From: JTS-AC122 sp050246015
GTDB lineage: Bacteria > Planctomycetota > Phycisphaerae > Phycisphaerales > UBA1924
Assembly (NCBI GenBank): GCA_050246015.1
Contig: JBFWWU010000007.1
Location: 124,001 to 188,000 of the forward strand
DNA length: 64,000 nt
Reading direction: 5' to 3'
Numbering within the stretch: position 1 is the stretch's first letter; every line of letters begins with the position of its first letter. Shown here one piece after another: positions 1 to 7,365 of the stretch. The notes under the pieces are model-generated. The model made no database searches and was not told the origin of the DNA. It was given only the letters and a program-made list of their open reading frames with translations. The position numbers and the translations under genes were made by a program.

Positions 1-1466
1 ATTGCCTGCTCGCACCAGCGGCCCAGGGCTGCATCGTCCCGCAGGACCAGCAGCCCCCGTTCCGCGGCGACCGCGGCCGGATCCGCCCCGCTCATCCCGG
101 CGTCGGTGAGCACCCCGAACAGCGTGTCGGCCTGATTGGACCCCAGCGAACCGGTCTCCCGCATGTGGATGATGCCGGCGAGCTGATCCGGCGAGACGCC
201 CAGGTGACTCACCAGCCGCGCCCCTCCCGCGCCGCTCAGGTCGGCGTCCGCCGCGGCCCGTTCGTTGGCGCGCTTGGCGCCGGACTGCAGCACGAAGTTC
301 GCGGCCTGTTTTCCCGCGCGGTCGGATTCCACGCCGCGCTCGATGGCACGTCGGATCGTCGCCTCGAAATACTCGCAATCCGCGCGCTCTTCCACCAGCG
401 CCGCCGCTTCTTTCGCCGCGATCGCATAGTCACGCATGTACCGCTTCATTCGGGACACCGGCAACTCCGGCGTCGCGGCCCGGGCTGCCTCAACCCACTC
501 CCGGCCAACCCGCACCGGCAGCAAGTCCGGGTCCGGGAAGTACCGGTAATCGTGCGCGTCTTCCTTCTCGCGCTGCAGAACCGTCCGCCCACCGTGCCGC
601 GATCCCGGCGCCTCCTCCCACCCGCGCGTGCTCTTTGACCCCGGTCCGAACACCGCCCCTGTTTCCTCCCACCGCCTCGGCTGCTCGTCCTGCTCAGACT
701 CGATCGCCCCGCGCAGCGCCTTGAACGAGTTCAGATTCTTCACTTCCACGATCGGCGTCGTCACCAGCCGCCCGTCCTCGAGCGTCAGCACCATGTTGAT
801 GTTCGGCTCGAACCGCATGTGCCCCTTCTGCATCACCCCTTGCGTCACCCCCAGGAACCGGCACAGCGTCCGCAGCATCTGCGCGAACACCACCACCTCG
901 TCGGCGTTCGAAAAATCCGGCTGGGTCACGATCTCCAGCAGCGGCGTCCCCGCGCGGTTCAGGTCCACGATCGAGCCATCGATCGCCGTTCCCCCCGGCG
1001 CCTCGTGCAGCAACTTCCCCGCGTCTTCCTCCAGATGCGCCCGGATGATTCCGATCGACTTGCCGGGCAGGCTGAAGTCAAACTCGGGATTCCCGTTTCC
1101 GTCGCGACCGATCCCGGGCAACTCCACGCTCCCGTCAAAGCACAGCGGCAACTGGTACTGCGAGATCTGGTAGTTCTTCGGCATGTCCGGATAGAAATAA
1201 CTCTTCCGGTCCCACCGCGTCAGCGGCGCGATCGCGCACCCCAGCGCCACGCCGACGCGCATCGACATCTCGATCGCCTCGCGGTTCAGCACCGGCAGCG
1301 CGCCCGGCAGCCCCAGCACCGTCGGATCGATCAGCGAGTTCGGCCCCGCTCCCTCGAAATCCCTGTGCCCCGGGCTCGGCGCCCGCGCAAACATCTTGCT
1401 CCGCGTCGCGAGCTCGATGTGGATCTCGAGTCCCACTTTCAGTTGCGATGACACGACCTTCGCCAT
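1..1466 (-). CDS. gatB: Asp/Glu-tRNA(Asn/Gln) amidotransferase subunit B (3' end outside window)
   Basis: GatB binds the misacylated tRNA and, with GatA and GatC, converts Glu-tRNA(Gln) or Asp-tRNA(Asn) to the amide form in the cytoplasm. Translating the minus strand from the ATG at 1464-1466 gives MAKVVSSQLKVGLEIHIELA, the family N-terminus, then the conserved SYFYPDMPKNYQISQYQ and HLEEDAGKLLHE segments. About 488 codons are open down to base 3. The last visible residues (ERGLLVLRDDAALGRWCEQA) lie in the C-terminal GatB/YqeY domain; by comparison with the family, roughly 50 residues are missing beyond the window edge. No gatA or gatC is visible. There is no Shine-Dalgarno, but a TACCAT hexamer sits 5 nt upstream of the ATG, suggesting a leaderless mRNA. 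Identity is very secure. Confidence 0.97.
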   Translation of the reverse strand, partial: MAKVVSSQLKVGLEIHIELATRSKMFARAPSPGHRDFEGAGPNSLIDPTVLGLPGALPVLNREAIEMSMRVGVALGCAIAPLTRWDRKSYFYPDMPKNYQISQYQLPLCFDGSVELPGIGRDGNGNPEFDFSLPGKSIGIIRAHLEEDAGKLLHEAPGGTAIDGSIVDLNRAGTPLLEIVTQPDFSNADEVVVFAQMLRTLCRFLGVTQGVMQKGHMRFEPNINMVLTLEDGRLVTTPIVEVKNLNSFKALRGAIESEQDEQPRRWEETGAVFGPGSKSTRGWEEAPGSRHGGRTVLQREKEDAHDYRYFPDPDLLPVRVGREWVEAARAATPELPVSRMKRYMRDYAIAAKEAAALVEERADCEYFEATIRRAIERGVESDRAGKQAANFVLQSGAKRANERAAADADLSGAGGARLVSHLGVSPDQLAGIIHMRETGSLGSNQADTLFGVLTDAGMSGADPAAVAAERGLLVLRDDAALGRWCEQA

Positions 1467-1471
1467 GCTCG

Positions 1472-1477
1472 ATGGTA
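1472..1477 (-). promoter_or_regulatory. -10-like TACCAT directly upstream of gatB
   Basis: On the minus strand TACCAT ends 5 nt before the gatB ATG and no ribosome-binding site is present. Transcription would begin at or near the start codon. This is one of nine similar arrangements in the window. Confidence 0.45.
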
Positions 1478-1531
1478 CACGGCGTGCGGCGAGAATCCGC
1501 CGACGATCCTCGCTATGCTTCCCCTCGCTTC

Positions 1532-1605
1532 GGGCGCGTAGTTCAGTTGGCTAGAACGCGGCTGTCACATAGCCGAGGTCACAGGTTCGAGTCCTGTCGC
1601 GCCCA
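1532..1605 (+). tRNA. tRNA-Val (anticodon CAC)
   Basis: The sequence folds into a complete cloverleaf. The acceptor stem GGGCGCG pairs with CGCGCCC (discriminator A, CCA not encoded), the D stem is GTTC/GAAC, the anticodon stem CGGCT/AGCCG is perfect, and the T stem ACAGG/CCTGT encloses TTCGAGT. The seven-base anticodon loop GTCACAT has T at position 33 and CAC at 34-36, which reads the valine codon GTG. The G at position 32 is unusual. A GTC (Asp) anticodon would require shifting the stem out of pairing, so Val is preferred. Confidence 0.88.
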
Positions 1606-2083
1606 TTGAGTCTCTCTTGGTCGATCCCGCTCGGCGGTTCATGGGCTTGGACACCCGCTGCATAGGACTTCTTCGACTTCCTGACGGCGTTCTTTGCCGG
1701 CTGTCCGTAGTCTGTTGTTGCGCACAAGACGGCATGCTCCCAAACGCCCCCGGCTCGCGTGTCGAGCCGGGGTGTTTTCTCTTCGCGGGCACGCTTCGGA
1801 GTTTCTGAGCCATCAAAGCCAACGGGATCTTTGTGTGGAACTTCGGTTCTGAATAAAGGAAGCGCGCGACACACGAGGACGCCGAAGCCGGCATGCAGAC
1901 CGACTCCGGCGGCGGTGAAACTCCTCCGAGGGACCACCTCCATTGCATTATCTGCCTTCGTCGGTGAAACAGCCGGATGTCAGGCTCCGTACGGAACAAT
2001 GACCGCCCGTCGTTCTGACGAGCCGGGGTGATCCGCTGATTCATCGCGGCGCTCGCCGCATTTTTTCATTCAGGAGGGTTTCC
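1606..2083. other. Intergenic region between tRNA-Val and the PEP-CTERM-like gene
   Basis: This 478-base stretch has no convincing gene. Two leftward open frames here start outside the tRNA and read antisense through it, a well-known source of false proteins. The only structure I can support is the rho-independent terminator at 1748-1780. The last 20 bases carry the AGGAGG ribosome-binding site of the next gene. Confidence 0.6.
1748..1780 (+). terminator. Rho-independent terminator
   Basis: A perfect 10-bp stem (CCCCGGCTCG, 1748-1757, with CGAGCCGGGG, 1763-1772) has a 5-nt loop and is followed by TGTTTTCT. It lies 143 bases after the tRNA and probably ends that transcript. Confidence 0.75.
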
Positions 2084-2782
2084 ATGAAGCTGTCCCGTGC
2101 GCTCGTTCTGTCCGCCACGCTCGTCCTGTGCCCAGCCGGTACTGCGACGGCCGACGACCTGTGGGAGTTCACTTTCACCGGCCATGTCAACCTGGTGACG
2201 CCAGGGCTGCCGGCGCCTTGGTCGGACGTGAGCCTCGGCGACGCGTGCATCATCCGGTACGTATTCGACCTGGAGGCGCCCGACGCGGTGCCCGCGGATC
2301 CGAGTGTGGGCTCATACGACGCCTTCGGCTTCGATATTACCCTCGGCCCCACGCACACGACGGGCACGGCGTCGCGGATCGACATCATCGTCCACAATCA
2401 GCCGCCGATCAGCAATCACACCTATGCGACCTACTTCTTCATCCCCGGGCCAGACATCGCCGCGCTGTTCCTGGACGACACCGTGGTTTCTCCAACGGAG
2501 CTGCCCGACGCGCTTGCCGACGATCACCTCACTCCCATGCTCAACTTCGAGGCGTTCGACTCCGGTCGTCTCTTCGGGATCGGCTTCAACGGCGATCCTG
2601 TCCGTGAAGTTCAAGCGGTGCTCGAAACGTTCGCCGCCCGCCAGGTGCCGGCGCCCAGCGCCGGCCTGCTGCTGGGCGCCGGAGCACTCGTCATTTCACC
2701 CCGCCGCCGTGAGAGGGGATCGCCGGCCGACCATCCCGCCGCCCTGCGTACAGGGCAACGGTCAACCACGCGGGTAACCTGA
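2084..2782 (+). CDS. Secreted protein with PEP-CTERM-like sorting tail, function unknown
   Basis: This 232-residue protein starts with a Sec signal peptide (MKLSRALVLSATLVLCPAG, cleavage probably after ATA or TADA). The mature part has no enzyme motif that I recognise. Near the C-terminus, VPAPSAGLLLGAGALVIS followed by PRRRER resembles a PEP-CTERM signal: VPxP, a hydrophobic stretch, then a basic cluster. Such tails are recognised by exosortase-type systems. The protein continues about 25 residues beyond the basic cluster, which is unusual and could mean a frameshift or a shifted stop. The start is fixed by an ideal AGGAGG about 8 nt upstream. No exosortase gene is in the window. Confidence 0.8.
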   Translation: MKLSRALVLSATLVLCPAGTATADDLWEFTFTGHVNLVTPGLPAPWSDVSLGDACIIRYVFDLEAPDAVPADPSVGSYDAFGFDITLGPTHTTGTASRIDIIVHNQPPISNHTYATYFFIPGPDIAALFLDDTVVSPTELPDALADDHLTPMLNFEAFDSGRLFGIGFNGDPVREVQAVLETFAARQVPAPSAGLLLGAGALVISPRRRERGSPADHPAALRTGQRSTTRVT

Positions 2783-2832
2783 TGGAAGACGGACAGGTCC
2801 TAAGTGAAGCGTCTCCGGGTGTGTGATCTCCC

Positions 2833-2838
2833 TACAAT
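2833..2838 (+). promoter_or_regulatory. -10 element of ssrA
   Basis: TACAAT lies 25 bases before the mature 5' end of the tmRNA. That leaves room for a short 5' leader removed by RNase P. The -35 region is weak. Confidence 0.5.
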
Positions 2839-2863
2839 GGAACTCACAAGCTCTTTGACAACT

Positions 2864-3213
2864 GGGGCCGAGATGGTTTCGATCGGTCAGGGAAGGCTCG
2901 GCGTGGCGCGCCGAGGGGCGTGCTGGCCTCGTAAAAAGCACGCAACAACAATAATTGCCAACAGCAATTATCGCCTCGCGGCCTAACTCAGGCCGCATGA
3001 TCCCCGCTTCACGCCCGATAGAGCGGGGATCAACAAACATCGGGCTGGTCCGGGAGTGACGCCTTCAGGCGACCCGGGCGAGGAGCAACTGAGGGCTGGG
3101 CGCTGCGGACGCTGCTGATGGCGGACGACGCGCCGAGACTAAACCACCAGACACGCGCGTAGAGGCGACGGGCTGACTGCTCCGACACGGGGGTTCGATT
3201 CCCCCCGGCTCCA
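2864..3213 (+). ncRNA. ssrA: Transfer-messenger RNA (tmRNA)
   Basis: tmRNA rescues stalled ribosomes and tags the unfinished protein for proteolysis. The 5' end GGGGCCGAGATGGTTTCGAT and the 3' end, GGGGG-TTCGATT-CCCCC then CGGCTCCA, form the tRNA-like domain. GGGGCCG pairs with CGGCTCC with one G-U pair. The tag reading frame ends with TAA at 2984-2986 and reads ...ANSNYRLAA; the resume codon is probably GCA at 2942 (14-residue tag) or GCC at 2957 (9-residue tag). The ending RLAA fits the Leu-Ala-Ala rule for protease recognition. The 3' end of this gene is the insertion site of the element to its right and remains intact. Confidence 0.95.
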
Positions 3214-4470
3214 TTCTTCCGAAACACCGGGACTTGCGGAAACTAGCCGCAAGTCCCGGAAATCTGCGGAGTTCCGCGCTTCGGCGCGATCCGCGCCATT
3301 CCCCTGTTTCTGCTCGTTTCCGGCCCCATCCGACGCCTTCCGCTGCGCCTGGCGCTGCGCGCAGGCTGCGGTCGTCTTGGCCGCCCGCTCGAAGAGTTCA
3401 TCCGGCACGGCGTTGGCGTAGTGCTTCCCGCTGATGGTGATGCTGTGGCCGATCCACCGGCTCACGGCGAACTGCGGGAAGGTCATCGCCCATTCCTTCT
3501 CGCAGGACGAGCGCAGCGTCTGCCACAACCGCGCCCACGGCTCGACGCTCGCCTTGGCCCAGATGCGACGCACGCGCCGGATGACCGCCCCCTTGCCGCC
3601 GATGGTGACCAGCGGCGTCTCGCCCTCGGGCATCGTCTCGAAGCGCTCCCGCAGCAGCGCCATCAACTTCGGCGTGATCGGGACCACCCGCTGGTCGTGG
3701 CCTTCCCAGCGCTCGGTCTTGGGGCTGTGGACGGTCAGGCGTGCCCGCTCGAAGTCCACGTCGGCCCAGGTGAGGCGGTGCGACTCGCTGGGGATGCGGA
3801 GCCCGGCGTATCGGGCGAGGCCGAAGAGCAACCGCCATTCCGCGTCGGGGCAGGTGTCGATGACTCGCTGGATTTCGTCGGGCGTGATGTAGCGGGTGTA
3901 CTTGCTCGGCGTCGGACCGCTCTTGAGCGTCTCGAACGGGTTGGCGTCGATGACCTTCCGCCGCTCAGCCTCGCCAAGCATGGTCTTCACATTCCCGCAG
4001 TGCGTGCGAATGGCCGCCTCGGACAGGCCCAAGTCCTTCAGCGACCGCCGCCATGCCGTCGCGTCCTCGGCGGTGATTTTCCGCAACGACTTGTCCTTGT
4101 CGAAGAACGCCAGCAACTTGGTCTCCGTCTGCCGGAGTTTACGGGTGCTCTCGGGCTTGAGGTCGTCCTTCCGCTCCGCGATGTACCGCTCGACCAGCGT
4201 GCCGATGGTGGCGCTCTGCCGCTCGGGCACAAGGCCGACCGCCGCGAGTTTGACGTACAGGCGATCCTCGAGTGACGAGAGCCAGCGCGAGGTATCGTCG
4301 GTTGGCGAGTGCCCGTGCAGCGCGGCCGCAGCGAGGTCCTCGACGCGGACCTTGAACGCCTCGGCGTAGCGCTTGGCGACCTGGCCGAGCGTGATGTGCC
4401 GCGGGTTGCCAGCGGCGTCGTGGAAGGTGATGAACCGGCTGCCGTTCTTGCGGGTCGTGATACTCGCCAT
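3139..4470 (-). CDS. Tyrosine recombinase (integrase) reading through attL
   Basis: This enzyme catalyses site-specific integration and excision of the element. The ATG at 4470 has a GGAGG site upstream. An N-terminal SAM-like DNA-binding domain (about residues 80-185) precedes the catalytic domain. Catalytic candidates are Arg225 (YAGLRIPSE), Arg320 (LWQTLRSSCEKEW), His342 (WIGHS) and the nucleophile Tyr351 (KHYAN). The usual first His of HxxR is replaced, as I recall for many planctomycete integrases. The frame runs through the att core (WSRGESNPR, ending at residue 428) and terminates 15 codons later inside ssrA. In the excised circle the same frame would continue for 92 residues from the right end (14606-14884), giving 520 residues. 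Confidence 0.93.
   Translation of the reverse strand: MASITTRKNGSRFITFHDAAGNPRHITLGQVAKRYAEAFKVRVEDLAAAALHGHSPTDDTSRWLSSLEDRLYVKLAAVGLVPERQSATIGTLVERYIAERKDDLKPESTRKLRQTETKLLAFFDKDKSLRKITAEDATAWRRSLKDLGLSEAAIRTHCGNVKTMLGEAERRKVIDANPFETLKSGPTPSKYTRYITPDEIQRVIDTCPDAEWRLLFGLARYAGLRIPSESHRLTWADVDFERARLTVHSPKTERWEGHDQRVVPITPKLMALLRERFETMPEGETPLVTIGGKGAVIRRVRRIWAKASVEPWARLWQTLRSSCEKEWAMTFPQFAVSRWIGHSITISGKHYANAVPDELFERAAKTTAACAQRQAQRKASDGAGNEQKQGNGADRAEARNSADFRDLRLVSASPGVSEEWSRGESNPRVGAVSPSPLRACLVV
3188..3215 (+). repeat. attL core (ssrA 3' end)
   Basis: A 28-bp sequence beginning CGGGGGTTCGATTCCCCCCG and ending GGCTCCATT. It is identical to 14886-14913 and covers the T-arm and acceptor end of tmRNA, a classic tyrosine-recombinase target. 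The two copies diverge immediately outside these limits. Confidence 0.95.
3227..3259. repeat. 13-bp perfect inverted repeat just inside attL
   Basis: CCGGGACTTGCGG (3227-3239) and CCGCAAGTCCCGG (3247-3259) flank a 7-nt loop, 12 bases inside the att core. It lies within the integrase frame. It could be an accessory recombinase site or a hairpin stopping ssrA transcription; there is no T tract, so a simple terminator is unlikely. Confidence 0.6.
3341..3361 (+). repeat. 21-bp direct repeat, left copy (possible arm-type site)
   Basis: The 21 bases starting CGCTGCGCCTGG are identical to 14822-14842. The left copy is 126 bp inside the left att core and the right copy 44 bp inside the right core, in the same orientation. 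The repeat itself contains CGCTGCGC twice. Arm-type integrase or Xis binding is possible, but Arg/Ala-rich GC-rich coding could produce it by chance. Confidence 0.4.
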
Positions 4471-4555
4471 CGGGCGGACCTCCGTGTCGCCAGTCAGGCT
4501 CGGACGGGCCGAGTGTCAAGCGGAACTGGGGGATTCGGGCGGAATGTGGGCGGAA

Positions 4556-7027
4556 TCACGCGCCGGTCGGCGGTGCTGTGCCGCCTGACGCCGACGAAAC
4601 CGACGGAACCCCAGCCGGTTGGCCACCCGTGGCGTTTGGGGCCGCCGTGGGCGGGGATGTGTCGGAGGCGGGGACGTGGGCCCGCAGGACGAAGCGCCGC
4701 GACGGCCGCCCGCCACGCGGGCCGGGTGCGGACCATGACCAGTCGCCATGCCCGGCCTTCGCCAGAGCGTCCAGTTCCGCTTCCGCATCGGTAGCACGGG
4801 CCAGCGAGCGGAGGCGTTGCCAATCGCGGATGCTAACCGATCCTCCGTGGCGGGCGATGAGGTCGAGGTGGCGGCGGACGACGCGCTGTTCGGCGGGCTC
4901 GGTGATGCTGAGCCGCGCGTGGCGCTCCGATTCGGCGAGGTAGTCGGCCCACGCGATCGCGGCGGCCATCGTCTCGGCATCGATGCGCGGCGCGTCGCCC
5001 GGTGTGCCGGATCGGCCCCACGTCGCCAGCGCGTGGAGCGTGAGGGCGATGCGAAGCGAGAGGCCGCCGAGTTTGCCGCCCCATGCGCGGCGCTCGGCCA
5101 GGTCGCCAAAGCCCAACGCGGCCTCGGTCCGCAGTTGGAAGACGTGGTAGAGCGCGTCGGCCTCCGAGGAAAGAGCAACGACGGCGGGGCCGACATCGGG
5201 ACCGTCGCTCGCCTCGAACGACAGCAGGCGGGTGAGCGTGGCCTGCCACGCCTCGCGGGCGGACGCTCGCACCGGCTCGGGCCGCACGTCGCGCATGCCG
5301 ACGAGGTCCGGCGGGGCGATGACGGCGAAGCGGGCGAGAAGGCCACGCCCCTCGGCTTGCGGGTCGCACCAGACAGCCTCCACCGCTGCCCGCTGCACGC
5401 AAAGAGCCACCGCGAGCGCCGGGCGGTCGATCATGTCGGAAGGGCGGCCGACCCGCTGCGCACGGATCGGATCGCCCGCGTGCCCCTTCAGCATCGCTCC
5501 GTAGTTCCGCACGCCGGAGTAGCGGCCCTGCACGATGTCCAACGCGTCGCCCTCGGCGCTGGCGAGCAGGGCGCGGCCGTGGTTCTCCTTCATCTGCCGC
5601 ACGAGCGCCTCCGGCGTCGGCTCACTGGCCAGCACCGCCGGCGCGGTCGGCACGGGCGTCGCTTCCATCTCCTGGGCGAGCCGGATCGCCTCGCCTTCGA
5701 CAACTGCTCGCTTGAACGGATCGGCCACCTTGCCCGCCTGGTCCTCGATCGATCGGATGCGCCGCTCGGTGATGCGGTGTCGCTGGGCCGCGGCGGCGAT
5801 GACGGGTCGCATCTCTCGGCCCTTGTCTGCCTCCCACTTCAGGATCGGCCGCAGCAGTTCCGCCAGCACGGCCGACTTGCGTGTGCCCGGCTCGGAGAGC
5901 ACCAACGCCCACAGCGGGGCGGGCTCGATGTGATCGCCATGCCCGCGGACGCACGCGACGTTGCAGATGCACGCCGACGCGACCGCCATGCCCAGCAGGG
6001 CGGCCATGTCCGGCGGCGTCTGCGTCGAGCGGGCCAGATCTGCGAAGTAGTCGCGGATGTCGGCGGTGGCGGCGGGGAACAGCGCGGCGAGGTCGAACGC
6101 GGGGCGGTCGTCCGGCTTGTCGTCCACAGGTGCCTCCGGTGCGACCGGCTCGGCTGCCACGGCGAGAGCGTCGATCTTCGCGTGCACCGCCTCGGCATCG
6201 CCGCCCTCCATCGCCAGCACATCAACGATGTCGCCACCGGGTGGAACTGCTGTCCAGTGCTCGGCGAGCCGCACCACGCGGACTTCCTGTACCCCAGCGG
6301 CGTGGCAGAGACGTGCGACCTCTTCGGCGTAGGCATCGCCCGCGGCGTCGTGGTCGGGGAGGATCACCGCGACCTTGCCCTTCATGACGGACCAGTCCGA
6401 CTTGGTCGCTGCCTTGCTACCGCCCGCGCTGCTCGTGGCGACGAGGCCGATGGCCCGGGCCGCGTCCACGCACGTTTCGCCCTCGACGATGTAGACCCAC
6501 ACGCCGTCAGGCAACCTCGACAATTCCGGCAGGTGCAGCAGGGGCCGCGGCTCAGGCATCGCGCCGATGACCCAGCCGTCGCCGCGCCGACTGATCGGGC
6601 GCACGACCTTCCCACCCGAGGGCGGGTTCCAGCGAATCACCTCTCCAACGGGCACGCCCTGGCCGTCGGTGTAGGTCCAGCGTGCAGCGCATGGCCCATG
6701 CGTCCGCTCAAGCACTGCGACCGCTTCGTCGCCGGTGGCAAACGACGCGTCGCTGGAGCTCTTCTGAGCGGACAGTCTCCTCGCCGCGGCCACCGGCGTG
6801 CGCATGAGGTCCTTCATACCGAGGCCAAGCGTGCCGACGATCGCCTCCACCGGGCACCCGGCGTGACAGTGCAGAAGGACCCGCGAGTCCGTACCGATGC
6901 CGATCGACAGCGATGGATCGCGGTCATCGTGCGTTGGGCAACGGGCCGACCACGCCTCGCCGTGTCGCTTGGGCGCGCAGCCCGCCCGCGTGAGGGCGTC
7001 GAGCACGGCATCGATGTGCTCACCCAT
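4556..7027 (-). CDS. Primase-helicase-like replication protein (CHC2 zinc finger, TOPRIM, DUF3987)
   Basis: This 823-residue protein probably replicates the element. Residues 30-58 form a primase-type zinc finger (Cys30, His33, Cys54, Cys58: CPTHDDRDPSLS...LLHCHAGC). A TOPRIM domain follows: the acidic VYIVEGETCVDAA near residue 170 and VILPDHDAAGD near 230. From about residue 315 onward the sequence matches the DUF3987 region (PDMAALLGMAVAS; LSEPGTRKSAVLAELLRP, a degenerate P-loop) found in phage and satellite replication proteins. The ATG at 7027 has AGGGGGTGG upstream and overlaps the stop of the HTH gene by 8 bases, so translation is probably coupled. An upstream in-frame ATG at 7048 is less likely. 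The opposite strand is open over the same length but is a codon-bias shadow. Confidence 0.9.
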   Translation of the reverse strand: MGEHIDAVLDALTRAGCAPKRHGEAWSARCPTHDDRDPSLSIGIGTDSRVLLHCHAGCPVEAIVGTLGLGMKDLMRTPVAAARRLSAQKSSSDASFATGDEAVAVLERTHGPCAARWTYTDGQGVPVGEVIRWNPPSGGKVVRPISRRGDGWVIGAMPEPRPLLHLPELSRLPDGVWVYIVEGETCVDAARAIGLVATSSAGGSKAATKSDWSVMKGKVAVILPDHDAAGDAYAEEVARLCHAAGVQEVRVVRLAEHWTAVPPGGDIVDVLAMEGGDAEAVHAKIDALAVAAEPVAPEAPVDDKPDDRPAFDLAALFPAATADIRDYFADLARSTQTPPDMAALLGMAVASACICNVACVRGHGDHIEPAPLWALVLSEPGTRKSAVLAELLRPILKWEADKGREMRPVIAAAAQRHRITERRIRSIEDQAGKVADPFKRAVVEGEAIRLAQEMEATPVPTAPAVLASEPTPEALVRQMKENHGRALLASAEGDALDIVQGRYSGVRNYGAMLKGHAGDPIRAQRVGRPSDMIDRPALAVALCVQRAAVEAVWCDPQAEGRGLLARFAVIAPPDLVGMRDVRPEPVRASAREAWQATLTRLLSFEASDGPDVGPAVVALSSEADALYHVFQLRTEAALGFGDLAERRAWGGKLGGLSLRIALTLHALATWGRSGTPGDAPRIDAETMAAAIAWADYLAESERHARLSITEPAEQRVVRRHLDLIARHGGSVSIRDWQRLRSLARATDAEAELDALAKAGHGDWSWSAPGPRGGRPSRRFVLRAHVPASDTSPPTAAPNATGGQPAGVPSVSSASGGTAPPTGA

Positions 7028-7250
7028 GGCCCACCCCCTGCGTCGCACTCTTCGCGCGATCGATGAACCGCCGCAGGTCCGCCGGGTCGATCCTCACGCT
7101 GCGCCCGAAGCGCACTGCGGGCAGCATTCCAGCCTGCACGAGCGTCCAAACAGTGCGCGGCGTGACGCCGAGCACCGTCGCCGCCTCGCGATAGGTGAGC
7201 AGCGGGTGCATCGCGGTCTGGCCTCCGGTCGTGTTCTTGAACTCGTCCAT
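7020..7250 (-). CDS. AlpA/excisionase-like helix-turn-helix DNA-binding protein
   Basis: A 76-residue protein of the HTH_17/AlpA type: LLTYREAATVLGVTPRTVWTLV is the recognition-helix segment, and MLPAVRFGRSVRIDPADLRRFI is the characteristic wing ending. In satellites and integrative elements such proteins regulate the integrase operon or act as excisionase. It is first in an apparent operon with the primase and integrase. The stop codon overlaps the primase start by 8 bases. Confidence 0.88.
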   Translation of the reverse strand: MDEFKNTTGGQTAMHPLLTYREAATVLGVTPRTVWTLVQAGMLPAVRFGRSVRIDPADLRRFIDRAKSATQGVGHG

Positions 7251-7310
7251 GAGTGCGCACCCATCGCGCCGCCGCGATCGGCGCGGCGTGCGTCATTCGA
7301 GATCCGTGTG

Positions 7311-7348
7311 AGAGAAAGGCCGGGGGCAGCCCGCAACCGCCCCCGGCC
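7311..7348 (-). terminator. Terminator after the capsid gene
   Basis: A 10-bp stem (GGCCGGGGGC, 7318-7327, with GCCCCCGGCC, 7339-7348) is followed on the minus strand by TTTCTCTC. It lies 18 bases past the capsid stop codon and separates the capsid operon from the replication and integration operon. Confidence 0.65.
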
Positions 7349-7365
7349 GCACCAGCGCCGTCCGT

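Noticed and set aside
1551..2044. Two leftward open frames reading DRTRTCDLGY and GATGLEPVTSA
   Set aside because: They are antisense to the tRNA-Val gene; such peptides are a well-known artefact of reading tRNA T-arms on the wrong strand.
4748..7066. 772-residue rightward open frame opposite the primase gene
   Set aside because: A high-GC codon-bias shadow with no conserved motif; the opposite strand carries zinc finger, TOPRIM and DUF3987 signatures.
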